From NCBI GenBank assembly GCA_000231825.2, contig JH720333.1, positions 442,877 to 506,876 on the forward strand: a stretch of 64,000 nucleotides of DNA, read 5' to 3'. The DNA is from Tetrahymena elliotti 4EA (Eukaryota > Ciliophora > Oligohymenophorea > Hymenostomatida > Tetrahymenidae). This document shows, piece after piece, positions 41,101 through 52,310 of this stretch; within the stretch, counting starts at the first letter, position 1; each line of letters starts with the position of its first letter. The notes beneath the pieces were generated by a model. The model made no database searches. It was not told where the DNA came from and saw only the letters and a list, made by a program, of their open reading frames with translations. The position numbers were made by a program, and so were the translations under genes.

Positions 41101-42153
41101 TGTTTACGTAAAATGATTTTAATTTAAAAAACATTTTTAAGAAAATATATTTTAAAAACTTAAAAAGCCCTAGGAAAATGATATTTAAAGCAATATTTAC
41201 AATTTCTTTATGGAATATTGCTGCTAATAAAGTATGTGATATGACTATTCATCTTGAATATCTAGTTATATTAACAATCCTAATTCAATTAATCATCCAA
41301 ATATTTCATTTCTATTTAGAAATATCTCAATTTTAATATTAATAAACACTAGAGGTTAGAGCTAAAAAGTAAAATGATATCCTTATGTACTTACTACCTG
41401 AGCATATTCTTTCAAAATTCTTAAACAACCCAAATAAAAAAATTGATCTAATAGATTAACTTGATAATGTAACATTCTTGTTTGCAGATATAGCTGGTTT
41501 CACTAAATACTCTGGAAGCGTCTAGCCAGAAAATGTTGTTAACATGCTTAGAATATTATTTAATGAATTTGATCAGTAATGTTAAAAGAAAAATCTATAT
41601 AAAATTTATACAATAGGTGATTGCTATGTCGTTATAGGCACTAAAAATGCAAGCAATAGGCTTAGACCTCATGAAGAGGCAAGAAATGGTAAAAAATTAT
41701 ATTTTTAACTCAGCTAATTGTTTTAAAATGTATAAAAAAATATTTTAGTAGTGGAGCTAGGTTTTGAAATGATTGAAATTATAAAGAAAGTACGCTCTAT
41801 AGTGCAGTTTGAAGAGTTAGAAATGAGAATAGGAGTTCATACAGTAAATGAATTAGATAGTTTTTCTTAAAAATTTTTTAATTTATCATTTATTATTTAA
41901 TTAGGGGTCATATATAGGAGGAGTTATAGGAACAGATATTGTGAGATATGATATTTATGGTCCAGATGTAATGATAGCCAATAAAATGGAATCTAATGGA
42001 TAATAAGGAAAAGTTATGGTAAGCAAGACAACAATGAATTTGTTATGTGATCACTATGGAAGTAGATATTAATTTACAAGAGGAAATGAAGTCTATATTA
42101 AACAATTCCACAAAAACATTGAGGGATATTTTATTGAACAAAACTATATCTGA
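32134..42153 (+). CDS. P4-type ATPase-like / guanylyl cyclase fusion protein
   Basis: This belongs to the alveolate-specific bifunctional family: an N-terminal P4-ATPase (lipid-flippase-like) module followed by two membrane clusters and two class III cyclase domains that together make cGMP. ATPase-half landmarks: KKGDICPADCLILDM (33.09 kb), SKSGTLTHNE at 34163 where pumps have DKTGTLT, WMLTGDQ (about 36.04 kb) and GNGLSD at 36504 where pumps have GDGxND. The first cyclase domain (38.63-39.09 kb) is C2-like: ILFCDICDFE, KIETVGKTYM, QFSLIGDTVNTASR. A Gln/Asn-rich linker and a second membrane block (about 40.75-41.35 kb) follow. The second cyclase domain (41.47-42.15 kb) is C1-like: FLFADIAGFT, YTIGDCYVV, YDIYGPDVMIANKMES. 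The stop is TGA 42151-42153. Start ATG 32134 gives a Lys/Glu-rich leader ending NQRVYSRK. Splicing around 32.4-32.85 kb is uncertain. Family call secure. Confidence 0.9.
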
Positions 42154-43342
42154 AAAAAGTTATTTTTTAAACAATAAAAAGACAGTTTTAATGAAACATA
42201 AAATAATAAAACTTAAAAATTCTAAAAATTTCAACAACGCTATTAAATTTTATTTTATTTTTATAGTATTTTTTTAAGATATCTAATTTCCTTAAAGAAA
42301 ATTTATAAAACTTATTAATAAATCAATCATATGATAATTTCTTTATTTTTTTTAGGTTTATTAATTTCCTTCTTTCTTTTTTTAATAAAAATATCCTAAT
42401 TCACATATGTAAAACAAATGATTAAATCAAAAAATCCTCTAAATTAATAGAGTTAATAAATAATGAATGATATGAATTGATGAAATTTGTTTTTAAAATA
42501 GTCTTATTTTCTAATTTTAAGAAATTTATTAATTAATTCTTTCATTTTCAGTAATAAAAGTACATTTTCTTTATTTGTGGTTTTCCTTTTAAATTACTTC
42601 ATAAGATTATATATAAAAATAAAGAAAGATAAATAGACTTTTATAAACAAAGAATAATTTAGTTAAAAATAAATATATCAAGTGTGTTTATTCATAATTT
42701 GTAAAAAATAATTTGTTTGTACTAATGTCAACTTTTAAAATCTACCAAATAAGCAAAATCAAATTTAATTTAAAATATTATTCAAATAAATTAATTGATT
42801 TTACTTTTTGATAATTTTAAATAAATAGTATCTTTAAGTAATTGCTTTAGCAGTAAAATAAATGATTAAAAATGCCATACACATTTTAATAAAATGAGCA
42901 GATAATGATTTATTAAAAAACACTTTGAAATAATGAATAAAATAATTAAATTACATTGTATAATCACTGCTGAAATAAATGTAAAATAGTCAACTCTTAA
43001 AAATGTCTTTATTTTTATTTTGCTTACTCAGTTTTATATTAATTTGATAATTACTTTTAATTATATAACAATTTGTTGGAAATTTTTAGTTTATCAAGCT
43101 TAGAATCAGTAATGTGACTGCTTCTTAATTAGAGAAACAAAACCTTAAATTTGTAATTAATAATATTTATTCACTAAAAATATCGATAAATATATTTACC
43201 TTCTTTGTTTATCTTTAAAAGATATATAAAAGCTATTGATATTTGGAGATACATCTTTCATTTGTAAATTAACACAAAAAAAACAAAGTTTACTATACTT
43301 CTAACTATTAAATTCTTTCATCCTTTTGGTTTTGACTAAGAC
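42154..43342. other. Intergenic, no gene seen
   Basis: This is a 1.2-kb very A+T-rich spacer, mainly homopolymeric A and T tracts, between the cyclase and Kelch genes. Neither strand shows a frame with protein-like composition. The Kelch promoter must lie at its 3' end. Confidence 0.6.
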
Positions 43343-45916
43343 ATGAATGCTTCTTAGCAAGTTCAGTATCGCAAATTGATGGATTACTTATCTCCATTTG
43401 ATTCTTTGAAAATCAATAGCTAAGAATATCATCAACTAAAAAAAAAGACAATCTATTAGTCTGTAAAGAAATTAAACACTGATACAAATGAATTCATACT
43501 TTAGTAATTAGGGATTTATCAGTTAGTAAAAAAACGCAATTAGCAAAAAGATCCCTTTTTTAAATCTAATGCAAATTCTGGCTAAAGTCCTAAAAAGTAT
43601 TAGATTTAAAGTAACTTAGAATAAAAACAAAATGGCAGATCAAATTCAGTTTAAACTTTTAACTATTCCAATAATAACTTATAAGCAAATTAAATCTAAG
43701 TAGCTTAAAATGTCAGGATTTAAAATACTTAAAGAAACAGTTTTGATATGAGAACACCTATTAAGGCTTATTCAAATTAATCTTCCAGACGCTCATTAAG
43801 ATATAAGAATCAGTCTTGGAATACACCATCTAATTTTTCAAAAGTAAATTTAGGTACTAACGAAACAGATACTTTCACTGGTATGAATGAAGTTAGCAGC
43901 AATAACAACAGTTAAATTAAGGGATTAAATCAAAATAATTAAAACAATTAAAGCAGTAAGTTACTTACCATAAATATTTCTAACATTATAGAAAATATGA
44001 GTTAACACTAAAAAACTCATCGTCAACATAATTTAATAACAAAATCTGTTATTTACTAAGAGCCAGTAAAGTATGCTTGGAGTGAAATTAAATTTAAAGG
44101 AAAACTTTGTGAAGGTCGTTCTTTCTCATAAGCAGTTATATATAACGGGGAGTTCTATTTTTATGGAGGATATGATGCTTCCAAAGGAGTTTTCAAAGAC
44201 TTTATTTGTCTAAGCTTATCATCCGACAGTCCTTCTTAGTTCCATTAAGTAGAGCTCTCACCAGATAACAAAGAAACTCCTGGTAATAAATTCATAAATA
44301 ACAATTTAAATGTATCAAGCTAATTTCTTTTTTAAATAGGAAGATTATGCAGACATGGAGCTATTATCAAAGGAGATAAGATGATTTTATTTGGAGGAAG
44401 ATCTTCTTCTATACAAAGTTCTAATTCTATGTTTGAGTATTCTTTTGAGGAAAGAAAATTTAAAAAATTAGATCCCATCCTATCCAATCCTGAAGAATTA
44501 CCTAAAAGTTAGTAAAATCATCAATATGCTTTTACAAATGAATAAAATTCAAGTACATAAGTTTTCATGCCTGCCATAGATTCTCATTCGATGATATATG
44601 ATTAACATAAAGAAAGAATCATTATATCTGGAGGATTTCTGGGTGATATTTGTGAATACAGTATGGATGTATATACTTTTAGTTTCAACACAAACAAATG
44701 GACTTATGTTCCTTCTAAGAGCTTACATGAAAATATCCCCAAACCAAGAGGCTCACATGGATCAGTAATACAAAATAATAATCTGTTTATTTTTGGTGGT
44801 ACAGATGGTGAAAATATATTAGAAGATATGTGGTATTTCAGTTTTGATAATAACATGTGGACACAAATAGATTTCTCAAATAAATCTATACAACCAGGAG
44901 TAAATATTTTATATTACTTTGTTAATTTTTTAATTTTAAGAATTATTTATTAATGCTTGCTACCTAGCTGGTTAAAGTAATAACATCTTAATGAAAGATT
45001 TTATTTTAAATATTTAATAAAAAGGATTTAAAAGTTTTTTTAGAAAAAAAGAAAAATCTAATTGATTTTATTTACATATTTAAAATTTTGTTAAGTTTTT
45101 TAAATAATTTAACTTATTTTTAAATTTTTTAAGCCTAGAAGTGGCATTTAGATGATGGAATATGAAGGGTACTTTTTTGTGTTTGGTGGATTTAAAAGTT
45201 TAATTAACGAAAGAAACGATTTGATTATTTTTGACAGTAGAAAGATGGAGTGGGTTTATCAAAGTATAAGAAAAGAAATAATTGAAAATTCTTAAACTTA
45301 ATCAGCTTGTTCTAGTCCCTCTAAGATTAGATAGAACTCAGGTAATAAGGGAGGAATTCAATCAATAAGTAAATCCATATTGAATTAGTATAGATCAGAT
45401 TTTTCTAAGCAAAACTATTAACAGCAGGGACTCTTCTAATAATATAGTTCATAGTAGTAATTAAGCTCCCCTTTTACTAAAAAAATATTGGTACCATTAC
45501 AGTAGAAAGATGAATTATCATAAATAATCAATAAAAATAGAGAAAACAGAATCAAATTAATTAATGAAAAAAAAATGTAATTGCTAAAATAATTTGAGGT
45601 GCCTGAAGAAATAAGAAATTAATTAATTTCTCCTATTCCTATTTTATAATCAATGAGGAGTTCTCTTAATCTTTTATCATCTTGCAACAAATCTCATAGA
45701 TTTGATCTAATAAATGAAACACAACTAAAATTGCAAAACTTTTAAAATACTAATTCTTTGATAAGAGGTAAGCATCCAGGGGCAAGAGATGGATACTTGA
45801 GTGCTATAATTTGTGATAAAATGATAATATTTGGTGGGGATAGGCATAGAATGTCTTTGAATGATACATACTAGTTAGATTTAAAAATGATATTGGAATA
45901 TTTAGGAAAATTATGA
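43343..45916 (+). CDS. Kelch-repeat (beta-propeller) protein
   Basis: The protein starts MNASQQVQYRKLMDYLSPFD, then has about 230 residues of Gln/Asn/Ser-rich sequence, then Kelch repeats recognisable by Gly-Gly after hydrophobic strands: FYFYGGYD, MILFGGRS, IIISGGFLGD, LFIFGGTDGENILEDMWYF (with the WTQ that closes a blade), FFVFGGFKSLINERND and MIIFGGDRHRMSLNDTYQLD. Introns were placed at 44283-44339 and about 44901-45134. A Gln/Ser-rich insert of about 150 residues separates the last two repeats. The stop is TGA 45914-45916. Kelch propellers are protein-binding platforms; there is no BTB or other partner domain here, so the function cannot be assigned. Low-complexity ends and insert are usual for ciliate Kelch proteins. 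Confidence 0.82.
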
Positions 45917-45918
45917 AT

Positions 45919-46053
45919 TAAATTTCATAGTTTAAAAAATGTTATCCCTTTAACTGTCCTCCTTCATCTATTGCAACTGCTTCTGGAGAATACAGAAATT
46001 GTTCTGTAGGTACTTATACCTCTGGAGCTGAAAAAAATGCATGTTTCAAATAA
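45919..46053 (+). pseudogene. Orphan Cys-rich fragment resembling ciliate surface-antigen repeats
   Basis: Directly after the Kelch stop, the frame at 45940-46053 reads CYPFNCPPSSIATASGEY followed by RNCSVGTYTSGAEKNACF. This has Cys spacing and CPxxT/S..GTYTSxA..C phrasing like the repeats of ciliate immobilization antigens and related Cys-rich surface or extracellular domains. The stretch is clearly less A+T rich than its flanks. No start, signal peptide or further repeats accompany it, and both sides fall back to A+T-rich spacer. It is most likely a relic exon or fragment. It could instead be an unrecognised exon of a neighbouring transcript. The similarity is from memory, not from a search. 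Confidence 0.4.
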
Positions 46054-46371
46054 AAATTCTTTTTAATTTATTAAAATAAATATTAATTTTATATAATAAT
46101 ATTTTTAAAATAATTTATAAAAAGATTAAAATTCTAAAAATACTTAAAATTAAAATATTGCTTAAATGTGTTTTTGAAAATGATATTATTAATTGGAACT
46201 TTATTATAAAATATTTAACATTAGCAACAAAAGATATTTATTTTTTTAAAAGCAAATGAGTGATTTCATGTATTTAATTCAAAAAATATATATTTTTTTT
46301 GGATATATTAATTTGTTCATATCAAAGATTTATTTATAAAGCAATAAGTAAGAAATTAAAGTAGTGTACAA

Positions 46372-46900
46372 ATGTCTAACGTACAACATTATTTATAAAT
46401 AACATAACACCAATCCTGAATTTTTTTTTATTATATAGTTCGTAGTCAATCCTAAGCCTTTCCTTGAAGATTTATTAGGAAAATAGATTGTTGTTAAGTT
46501 GAAATGGGGATGGGAACTTAAAGGTAAATATTTGATAGAATAATTATTGCAATAAAAATATATGGTTAAAGTGGTTTAATGATATTTTATGAAATAATAT
46601 AGGTACTCTTTTATCTACTGATCTCTATATGAACCTTCATGTAAGCATAAAAAATAAAAATAAAATTATTTAGATAAATTAGCTAAGTTTAGACATAAAA
46701 TTTGAAATGTATTAATTCATTTTTAAATATAAACCTAGTTACTTAATGCTGAAGAATGGGTTAAAGGAGAAAACAAAGGTACTTTAGGTGAAATTTTAAT
46801 CAGGTAAATATATAGAATGTTTAATGAAATGTTAATGTTAATTATATTATTAAATAGATGTAATAATGTTCTATATATTAGAGGAGTTGACAATCAGTGA
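46372..46900 (+). CDS. SNRPF: Small nuclear ribonucleoprotein F (SmF)
   Basis: SmF is one of the seven Sm proteins that form the ring on U1, U2, U4 and U5 snRNA. Five exons: MSN | FVVNPKPFLEDLLGKQIVVK.. WELKG | TLLSTDLYMNLH | LLNAEEWVKGENKGTLGEIL | CNNVLYIRGVDNQ, stop TGA 46898-46900. Intron 1 is 46381-46438. The Sm1 motif (VVKLKWGWELKGTLLSTDLYMN) and Sm2 motif (IRCNNVLYIRGV) are complete, including the NPKPFL start and RCNNVLYIRGV that separate SmF from LSm6 and other Sm proteins. Length of about 87 residues is normal. Carrying four introns in such a short gene contrasts with the intronless uS8 and RPB8 genes nearby. Confidence 0.95.
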
Positions 46901-48157
46901 GCAATATAAAATTAAAAAGCAAATCTTTACAAAAATAACTAAACTAATATAAAACAATAAGATAAATAGATAAAAATTAATAGACGCTAAGAATAATATC
47001 ATAAATAAACAATTCATTCATAAATGTTAATATATATATCATTCACTATATATATTTTATACTTAAACCAAAAATTTAAAATCTTTTTATCCTTCAAATT
47101 TATTTTATCTTTTCTCTTTTAGAAACAACACTCAACTTTCTATTAATTCTGTAAATTTAATTTACCATTTCAGTGTTAATAAAAAAAAATTATAATTCAA
47201 ATAAATATCCGAAGAAAACAACAATTTTTTATGCAAAGAAATTTATTGTAAAAAATAAAATAATTTATTTAAATTTTCTTTTAAAATAAAAGCACTGTAA
47301 TTAATACTAGATAACTAGGTTCAATGTTAATCACAATTTATTTCAAAGGCATTACAATTTGGTTATTGGAAATACTTTTTTTAAATTAATAGAATTATTG
47401 TATGTTAAAATAACATTTAAGTACAAGCATAAATTAAAATAATATTTCTACAGTAAATGAATGAAGAAATCAAGCACATAGATAAATTGATCATCTCAAA
47501 ATAGAATTAAATTAAATATTTTTTCAATTTAAATAGTATTTTAATAATTCAAAATTCAATTAAAAGTCTATGTAAATCAACTATTTATTTTATTGCATTT
47601 AGAAGAATGGTTTTTAATATAAAATTAACAGCTTCCTTGTTTTAGATTTTTACTAAGTAATTCAGCATTCAGCAAACTTCAATATAAATATTATCTTCGC
47701 ATAATATATGTAAAGAATTGAAGCTTAATAGTATTTTACATTATTAAATATTCTCTATTTCAAAAACTGACAATATTCATTTTTAAATAAAAATTGATGG
47801 AAAATTCTAAGAAATTTGTAAGTGAGAGAAAAGAAATTTATTTGAAATTAAACAGAAAGTAAGTAAGTAAGTCAAGGATGTAAGTTAACATTTAAAAGAG
47901 GAGTTAAATGAAAATATAAACTCATATGTGAATTTATCTATCTATCTACAGCAACAAAAATGGGAATATAGAGGAATTTTTTATTATATTTGTGAGTGAT
48001 TATTATAATTAAATCTTAGAAAAATATGTTTTTAAAGACAAAATTAATTCTTTGTAATTTTTATATCCAATAAAGAAAAAGTAAATTTATTTTAGTAAGA
48101 TTATTATTTGAACATTCTTATTTGAGAGGAAAATTTATTAAATTTTCAAATTTTATT
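46901..48157. other. Intergenic at a strand switch, no gene seen
   Basis: This is A+T-rich spacer between the convergent SmF (+) and SHIPPO-type (-) genes, so it should contain only two 3' ends. An AGTAAGTAAGTAAGTC run lies at about 47858-47873. No coding frame or structured RNA was recognised. The 1.25-kb length is long for a tail-to-tail interval. Confidence 0.55.
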
Positions 48158-49545
48158 TCAAGCTTTTGTATTTTTTTATGGAGATGCGAAAGATTTATCT
48201 TGATTGTTATTCTTTGATTCATAGTATCCGAATTCAGAAGGTAATCTATAGTATCCAGGACCAGGTATTCCTGATCCCTTACCTAATTCTTCTCTACCGC
48301 TTTGAGGGAAGGTACAGGCACCACTGCTTTTGAATCTATAGACTAATTATTTACCAGTTTAAGTAATTGTTGAAGGTGGATTATATTGTCCAGGTCCTAT
48401 TTTATTAATGATAATATATATTTAATGAGATATTTATTTACTATATTTAAGCTACCTGGTAAACTTGATTTATGGGCTGAAGAATTAAAATCTTTAACTA
48501 CTGTTTATGGGCTAATGAATGCGAGTCCAGTATTTCTATTTTATATAAATTATATGAAAATGCTAAGTTCTATTATATTATCAATTTGTATGCAATAAAC
48601 TTAATTTGAACATTTCAATTAAAAATTATTAAAGACTATTTCTTTCATTTGAAACTTCAAAAATGAATGTTATTTACTTATATTTTGAATGAGGATATTT
48701 TCCATTTGCACTCATGCTCAAGGGATTAGTATAGGTTCCAGGTCCGGGACAGTCTTTCCTGTTTGTGAATTTTTCATCTTATTTAATAATATAATAAATT
48801 AATATCAAAGCCATAAATTTGTTCATTTTTTTTACCTTGTCCTGGTGTTTTAGCTCTCATTGAAAAACTAACATTTGAAAGAGTAGAATTATATTTATAA
48901 GTACCAGGGCCAGGCTTGTTTCCTTCAGATTTTGGGTTAAACATACTTCCGAAAGCTATATTCTATTAAATAATAATAAATTTTACTTTTCTCATTTCAA
49001 TAAAATATTTTTTTTATTGAGAAAATGTAATAAATATATTTAATTTTTTGGAGAATTAGTTAACTAATTTACATTTCTACCAAGACCTAAAGAAAATCCT
49101 CTTTGCTTTTCTTTTAAATGTTCAAATTCACCTGTTATATTATATTTATTTGGAGCTGGACTTGCTGAGGAACCAGTCAAATCAGACTTCTTGCCATAGC
49201 CAAAAGAAGTTGATCTTTAGTCTTTCGTGCTTGGTAAATCATAAAAGCTGTCACACCTATTTTAATAATTTTAATTTGATTAATGTTTGGTTAATATTTA
49301 TTTGCAAAGAATATTTCATTTTGGTTTTATCATTTTATGAAAAAACTAAATACAAAAGAAACTAAGATGTTTGCTATCTATCAACTCAAGGAATTCGTGT
49401 TATTGGAATAAATTAATATTTACATTTTATTAGCACTATTATCACGGAAACGCTTATCCTTGGGAAAAGAATATAGCTATTTGGATTTTGATAAATTCAA
49501 AGGAGAATTTGAAATTTCGTAGCAGTTTGATGCAACAATTGACAT
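48158..49545 (-). CDS. SHIPPO/ODF3-type PGP-repeat protein (ciliary microtubule inner-protein family)
   Basis: The protein starts MSIVASNCYEISNSPLNLSK (ATG at 49545) and is spread over about five exons separated by introns of 80-250 nt. It contains repeated Pro-Gly-Pro-Gly-x-Tyr units typical of sperm-tail PG-rich repeats: KPGPGTYKYNSTLSN, CPGPGTYTNPLSM, GPGQYNPPST and IPGPGYYRLPSEFG, plus a degenerate unit SPAPNKYNI and sequences ending SFGYGKKSD and FSLGLGRN that match the usual inter-repeat phrasing. It ends NNNQDKSFASPQKNTKA and TGA 48160-48158. Proteins of this family coat or line axonemal microtubules. Exact exon borders are approximate. Confidence 0.8.
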
Positions 49546-50890
49546 TGTATTATAGAAGGATATATTTGATTTAACTAAATATTATAAATGTTAGTTGGTT
49601 GGTTGGTCTTTATCTGTTTTAATGTTTGATATTACAATAAATTTACTAAGATTTTACTTCTTGATTAATAGTTAATTATTATATAAAAAATATAATTTTG
49701 CTATTAGCAATACCTTTGTTTTATTGTTTATGTATCAATAATTTACCTTACAATAACTTATTTATTTAATCTTTGATCTATTTTGCATAAATTTTCTTCC
49801 ATTCAATTAAATGTCAAATTTTACAGCAGAAATTTAATTGGCCATAATCGACTCAAAATCATTATAAATTTTATCAATCAATAAAGTTTTACAATTCCTC
49901 ATAAATCGTATCAAGTCATAGATTTATTAAATTTTATTTTCTTTCCATTATCAAAAATTAGGAATTATTGAAATCTACATTTTAGCTAATAATCATATTT
50001 CAGATAAAGGCAATTTAATTTTACATAAATTATTTGCCAGAAAAATCTCATTAATTAAGTTCAACCAAAATAATTTTATTTTTTAATTAAAACTTAATTA
50101 TTTTTAATTTTAATTGGGGTTTATTCCATCTTGATTTGTTAATCCCAAAAACAATATTATTATGCTATTAGTTTTAACTTTAGGGTGAAAAAAATTGGTT
50201 ATTATTCAATTTATAAACAAAATATTTTTTACAGAAACAAAAAAATCTATTTTTAAAAAAAATATTCTAGATTATTTAATAAAGTTATCAAAAAACTTAA
50301 TAAAATACTTTTAAATTTTATAACCAAATTTCAAATAATTAATTTATTTTTAATCGATTTTAATTTAACAAATAAAATAATTCTAAATGATTTCTTGAAT
50401 TTTTGTTGCTTTTCTCCTAATTTATTTATTGATAAAAACCATTTAATTCATTAAAATTGTTTTTGCTTACTTTTTTTGAATTATCTAAAAGTTTTTAATC
50501 TGAAAGATATGCTTTATTTATCATAGAGGTATAATACTTTCAATTAAATAATTTATTTTTACTGCCTATTCAACCAAAACTTTGATTTTTAAAATGACAT
50601 TAAGATTTACTCTTTCTTTTTTTTTTGCTATTAAATCTATTAAAATTTTAAAATTAAATAAGAAATTAATTTTATTTTTTAAATTCAAATTTTTTTACTG
50701 AATATGCAAGTAGGTAGGTAGGTATATTTAAATAAACAAATTAATATATCGTTTTTATGTTTTTCTTTTGTTTGTAGAATTAATTTTTTAAATACCAAAA
50801 TATACAAACAAATTTATTGAGCTAATTTCAAAACTTATTTTGCTTTAGTTTTTATTTTGTAGAATTTTAAGGATTTTCTCAGTAAGGTAT
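49546..50890. other. Intergenic, no gene seen
   Basis: This is 1.3 kb of extremely A+T-rich sequence upstream of the SHIPPO-type gene and downstream of the membrane-protein gene. It has a GTTGGTTGGTTGG run near 49591 and a GTAGGTAGGTAGGTA run near 50709-50725. No coding frame was recognised. Confidence 0.55.
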
Positions 50891-51535
50891 TCAAAGATTA
50901 AAATACTCCTTTGCTTGATAAGAAAGATAGTACCTGCAAATAAAAAATAATATTTACCATATTATTTATGAGACCCATACCATAAATATTCTTATTTTAA
51001 TTTTCCTTTCAAATTCGAGATGAACAAAAGTAAACCATACTACATGGAGAGGGCTAACCATTTCCATAAATTATAATGCATCTTTAGTATAAAACCAATA
51101 ACTTATAGGTATGTACAGAGCATAAATAAAGAAATATTTCTATTTTGGGCTCACATCTGACTTAATATTGTAAAAAACTAATACACAGAATGATAATTAC
51201 AAAACTCTGTCTATTGGTAAAATATAAGTGCATGCATAAGCTAATAGAGCTATTGTTAAAAGATTATAAAATACTTTTCCTTTATATGTTTAAAACAGAT
51301 CTCTGTAGATAGGCTTTTCTAACAAAGTATCCATATATATTTTATGATCTTGATCTTTAGGGCAATGTCTGATTACTTTATTTTTTATTAATCTTGTTCT
51401 AAAATACTATTTCATGCAGTTTTGACATATTGAACAATCACAAAAATCTTATTTCACTGAAACACTAAAACATTTCTTGCAATAAGAGCAGTCAAATTTC
51501 TAATTTTCATCAACTTAAGGAGCTTTTTTTTTCAT
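50891..51535 (-). CDS. Small membrane protein with an N-terminal Cys-rich zinc cluster
   Basis: This is an intronless 214-residue frame, start ATG 51535, stop TGA 50893-50891. Residues about 16-60 hold a dense Cys/His set: CSYCKKC, then FCDCSICQNC and RHCP, spaced like a RING/IBR-type double zinc site. The rest contains about four hydrophobic segments: FYNLLTIALLAYACTYIL, LQLSFCVLVFY, YFFIYALYIPISYWF and IFMVWVSQIIWQILFFI. The Cys cluster comes before the membrane part and would face the cytosol in a membrane-anchored E3-like protein, but no ubiquitin-ligase residues can be confirmed. I do not recognise a named family. The coding call rests on the long TGA-free frame and on composition unlike the flanks. 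Confidence 0.7.
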
Positions 51536-52310
51536 AATTACTATTTAAAAAAGTTTGTTCCTATAAAATTTAAATTTATTAACTTGTTAATATATTTAGA
51601 AAGAATAAAAATAATTAAACTGAATCAACAAAATCACCAAATAATTATTATGATTTTGCTTTATTATCAAATTTTAAGTAGTAGATTCTTGATACATTAT
51701 TTAAATTTGTTAAAATTTTCAACAACAAATGCTTTTAAATAATATTTATAATTCATCTATTTTTAGAAAAATGTTAATTTAAATAAGTAAGTAAATTATT
51801 AAGTAAAATTCTCACATTTCAAAATAGATTTCAATGCTTTCTATTTAATCTGTGATGCTATAGACACTTTAAAAATTATTCTTTAAGATTTTCTCATATG
51901 GTTACTAAAATATTTAAGCATTTCAATGAATTCGTCAATTCCTTTAATAAAAGATATCCAAAAATTTTAGGATCAGAATGAAAAATTATTTTGAAAGTAA
52001 AAGATTTATTTAATTTAAAATGTCAAACAAAGGTTTTTTTCTTAAAAATATAATTTTTATATAAAAATAATATAATTATTTATTTTGTGGATTCATTTTC
52101 TCTGTTTTTATTTGTATATTTGTTTGTTTGATTAGTTTTTTGATCAATAGGAATCAACCTATTGAATGTTAGTATTTTAAAAACAAAGTATAAATATAAA
52201 TACAACAATTAGATAATAATAAAAAAAATTAATAAAATTTTTCAATATTTGAACAAAATAGAATTTAGTGTGATTAAATAGGAAAAGCCATTTTTTAAGA
52301 AATAGTAAAA
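51536..52310. promoter_or_regulatory. Shared upstream region of two divergent genes
   Basis: This 775-bp A+T-rich interval separates the start of the - strand membrane-protein gene from the start of the + strand ankyrin-RING gene, so it must contain both promoters. No discrete element could be defined by eye. Confidence 0.5.

Noticed and set aside
32134..42153. Apparent mass of in-frame TAA/TAG stops suggesting pseudogenes across the window
   Set aside because: TAA and TAG fall at family-conserved or neutral positions and the protein families remain intact, so they are glutamine codons of the ciliate nuclear code.
50891..51535. DHHC palmitoyltransferase as the identity of the zinc-cluster membrane protein
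   Set aside because: The Cys cluster lies before all membrane spans and no DHHC tetrapeptide is present.
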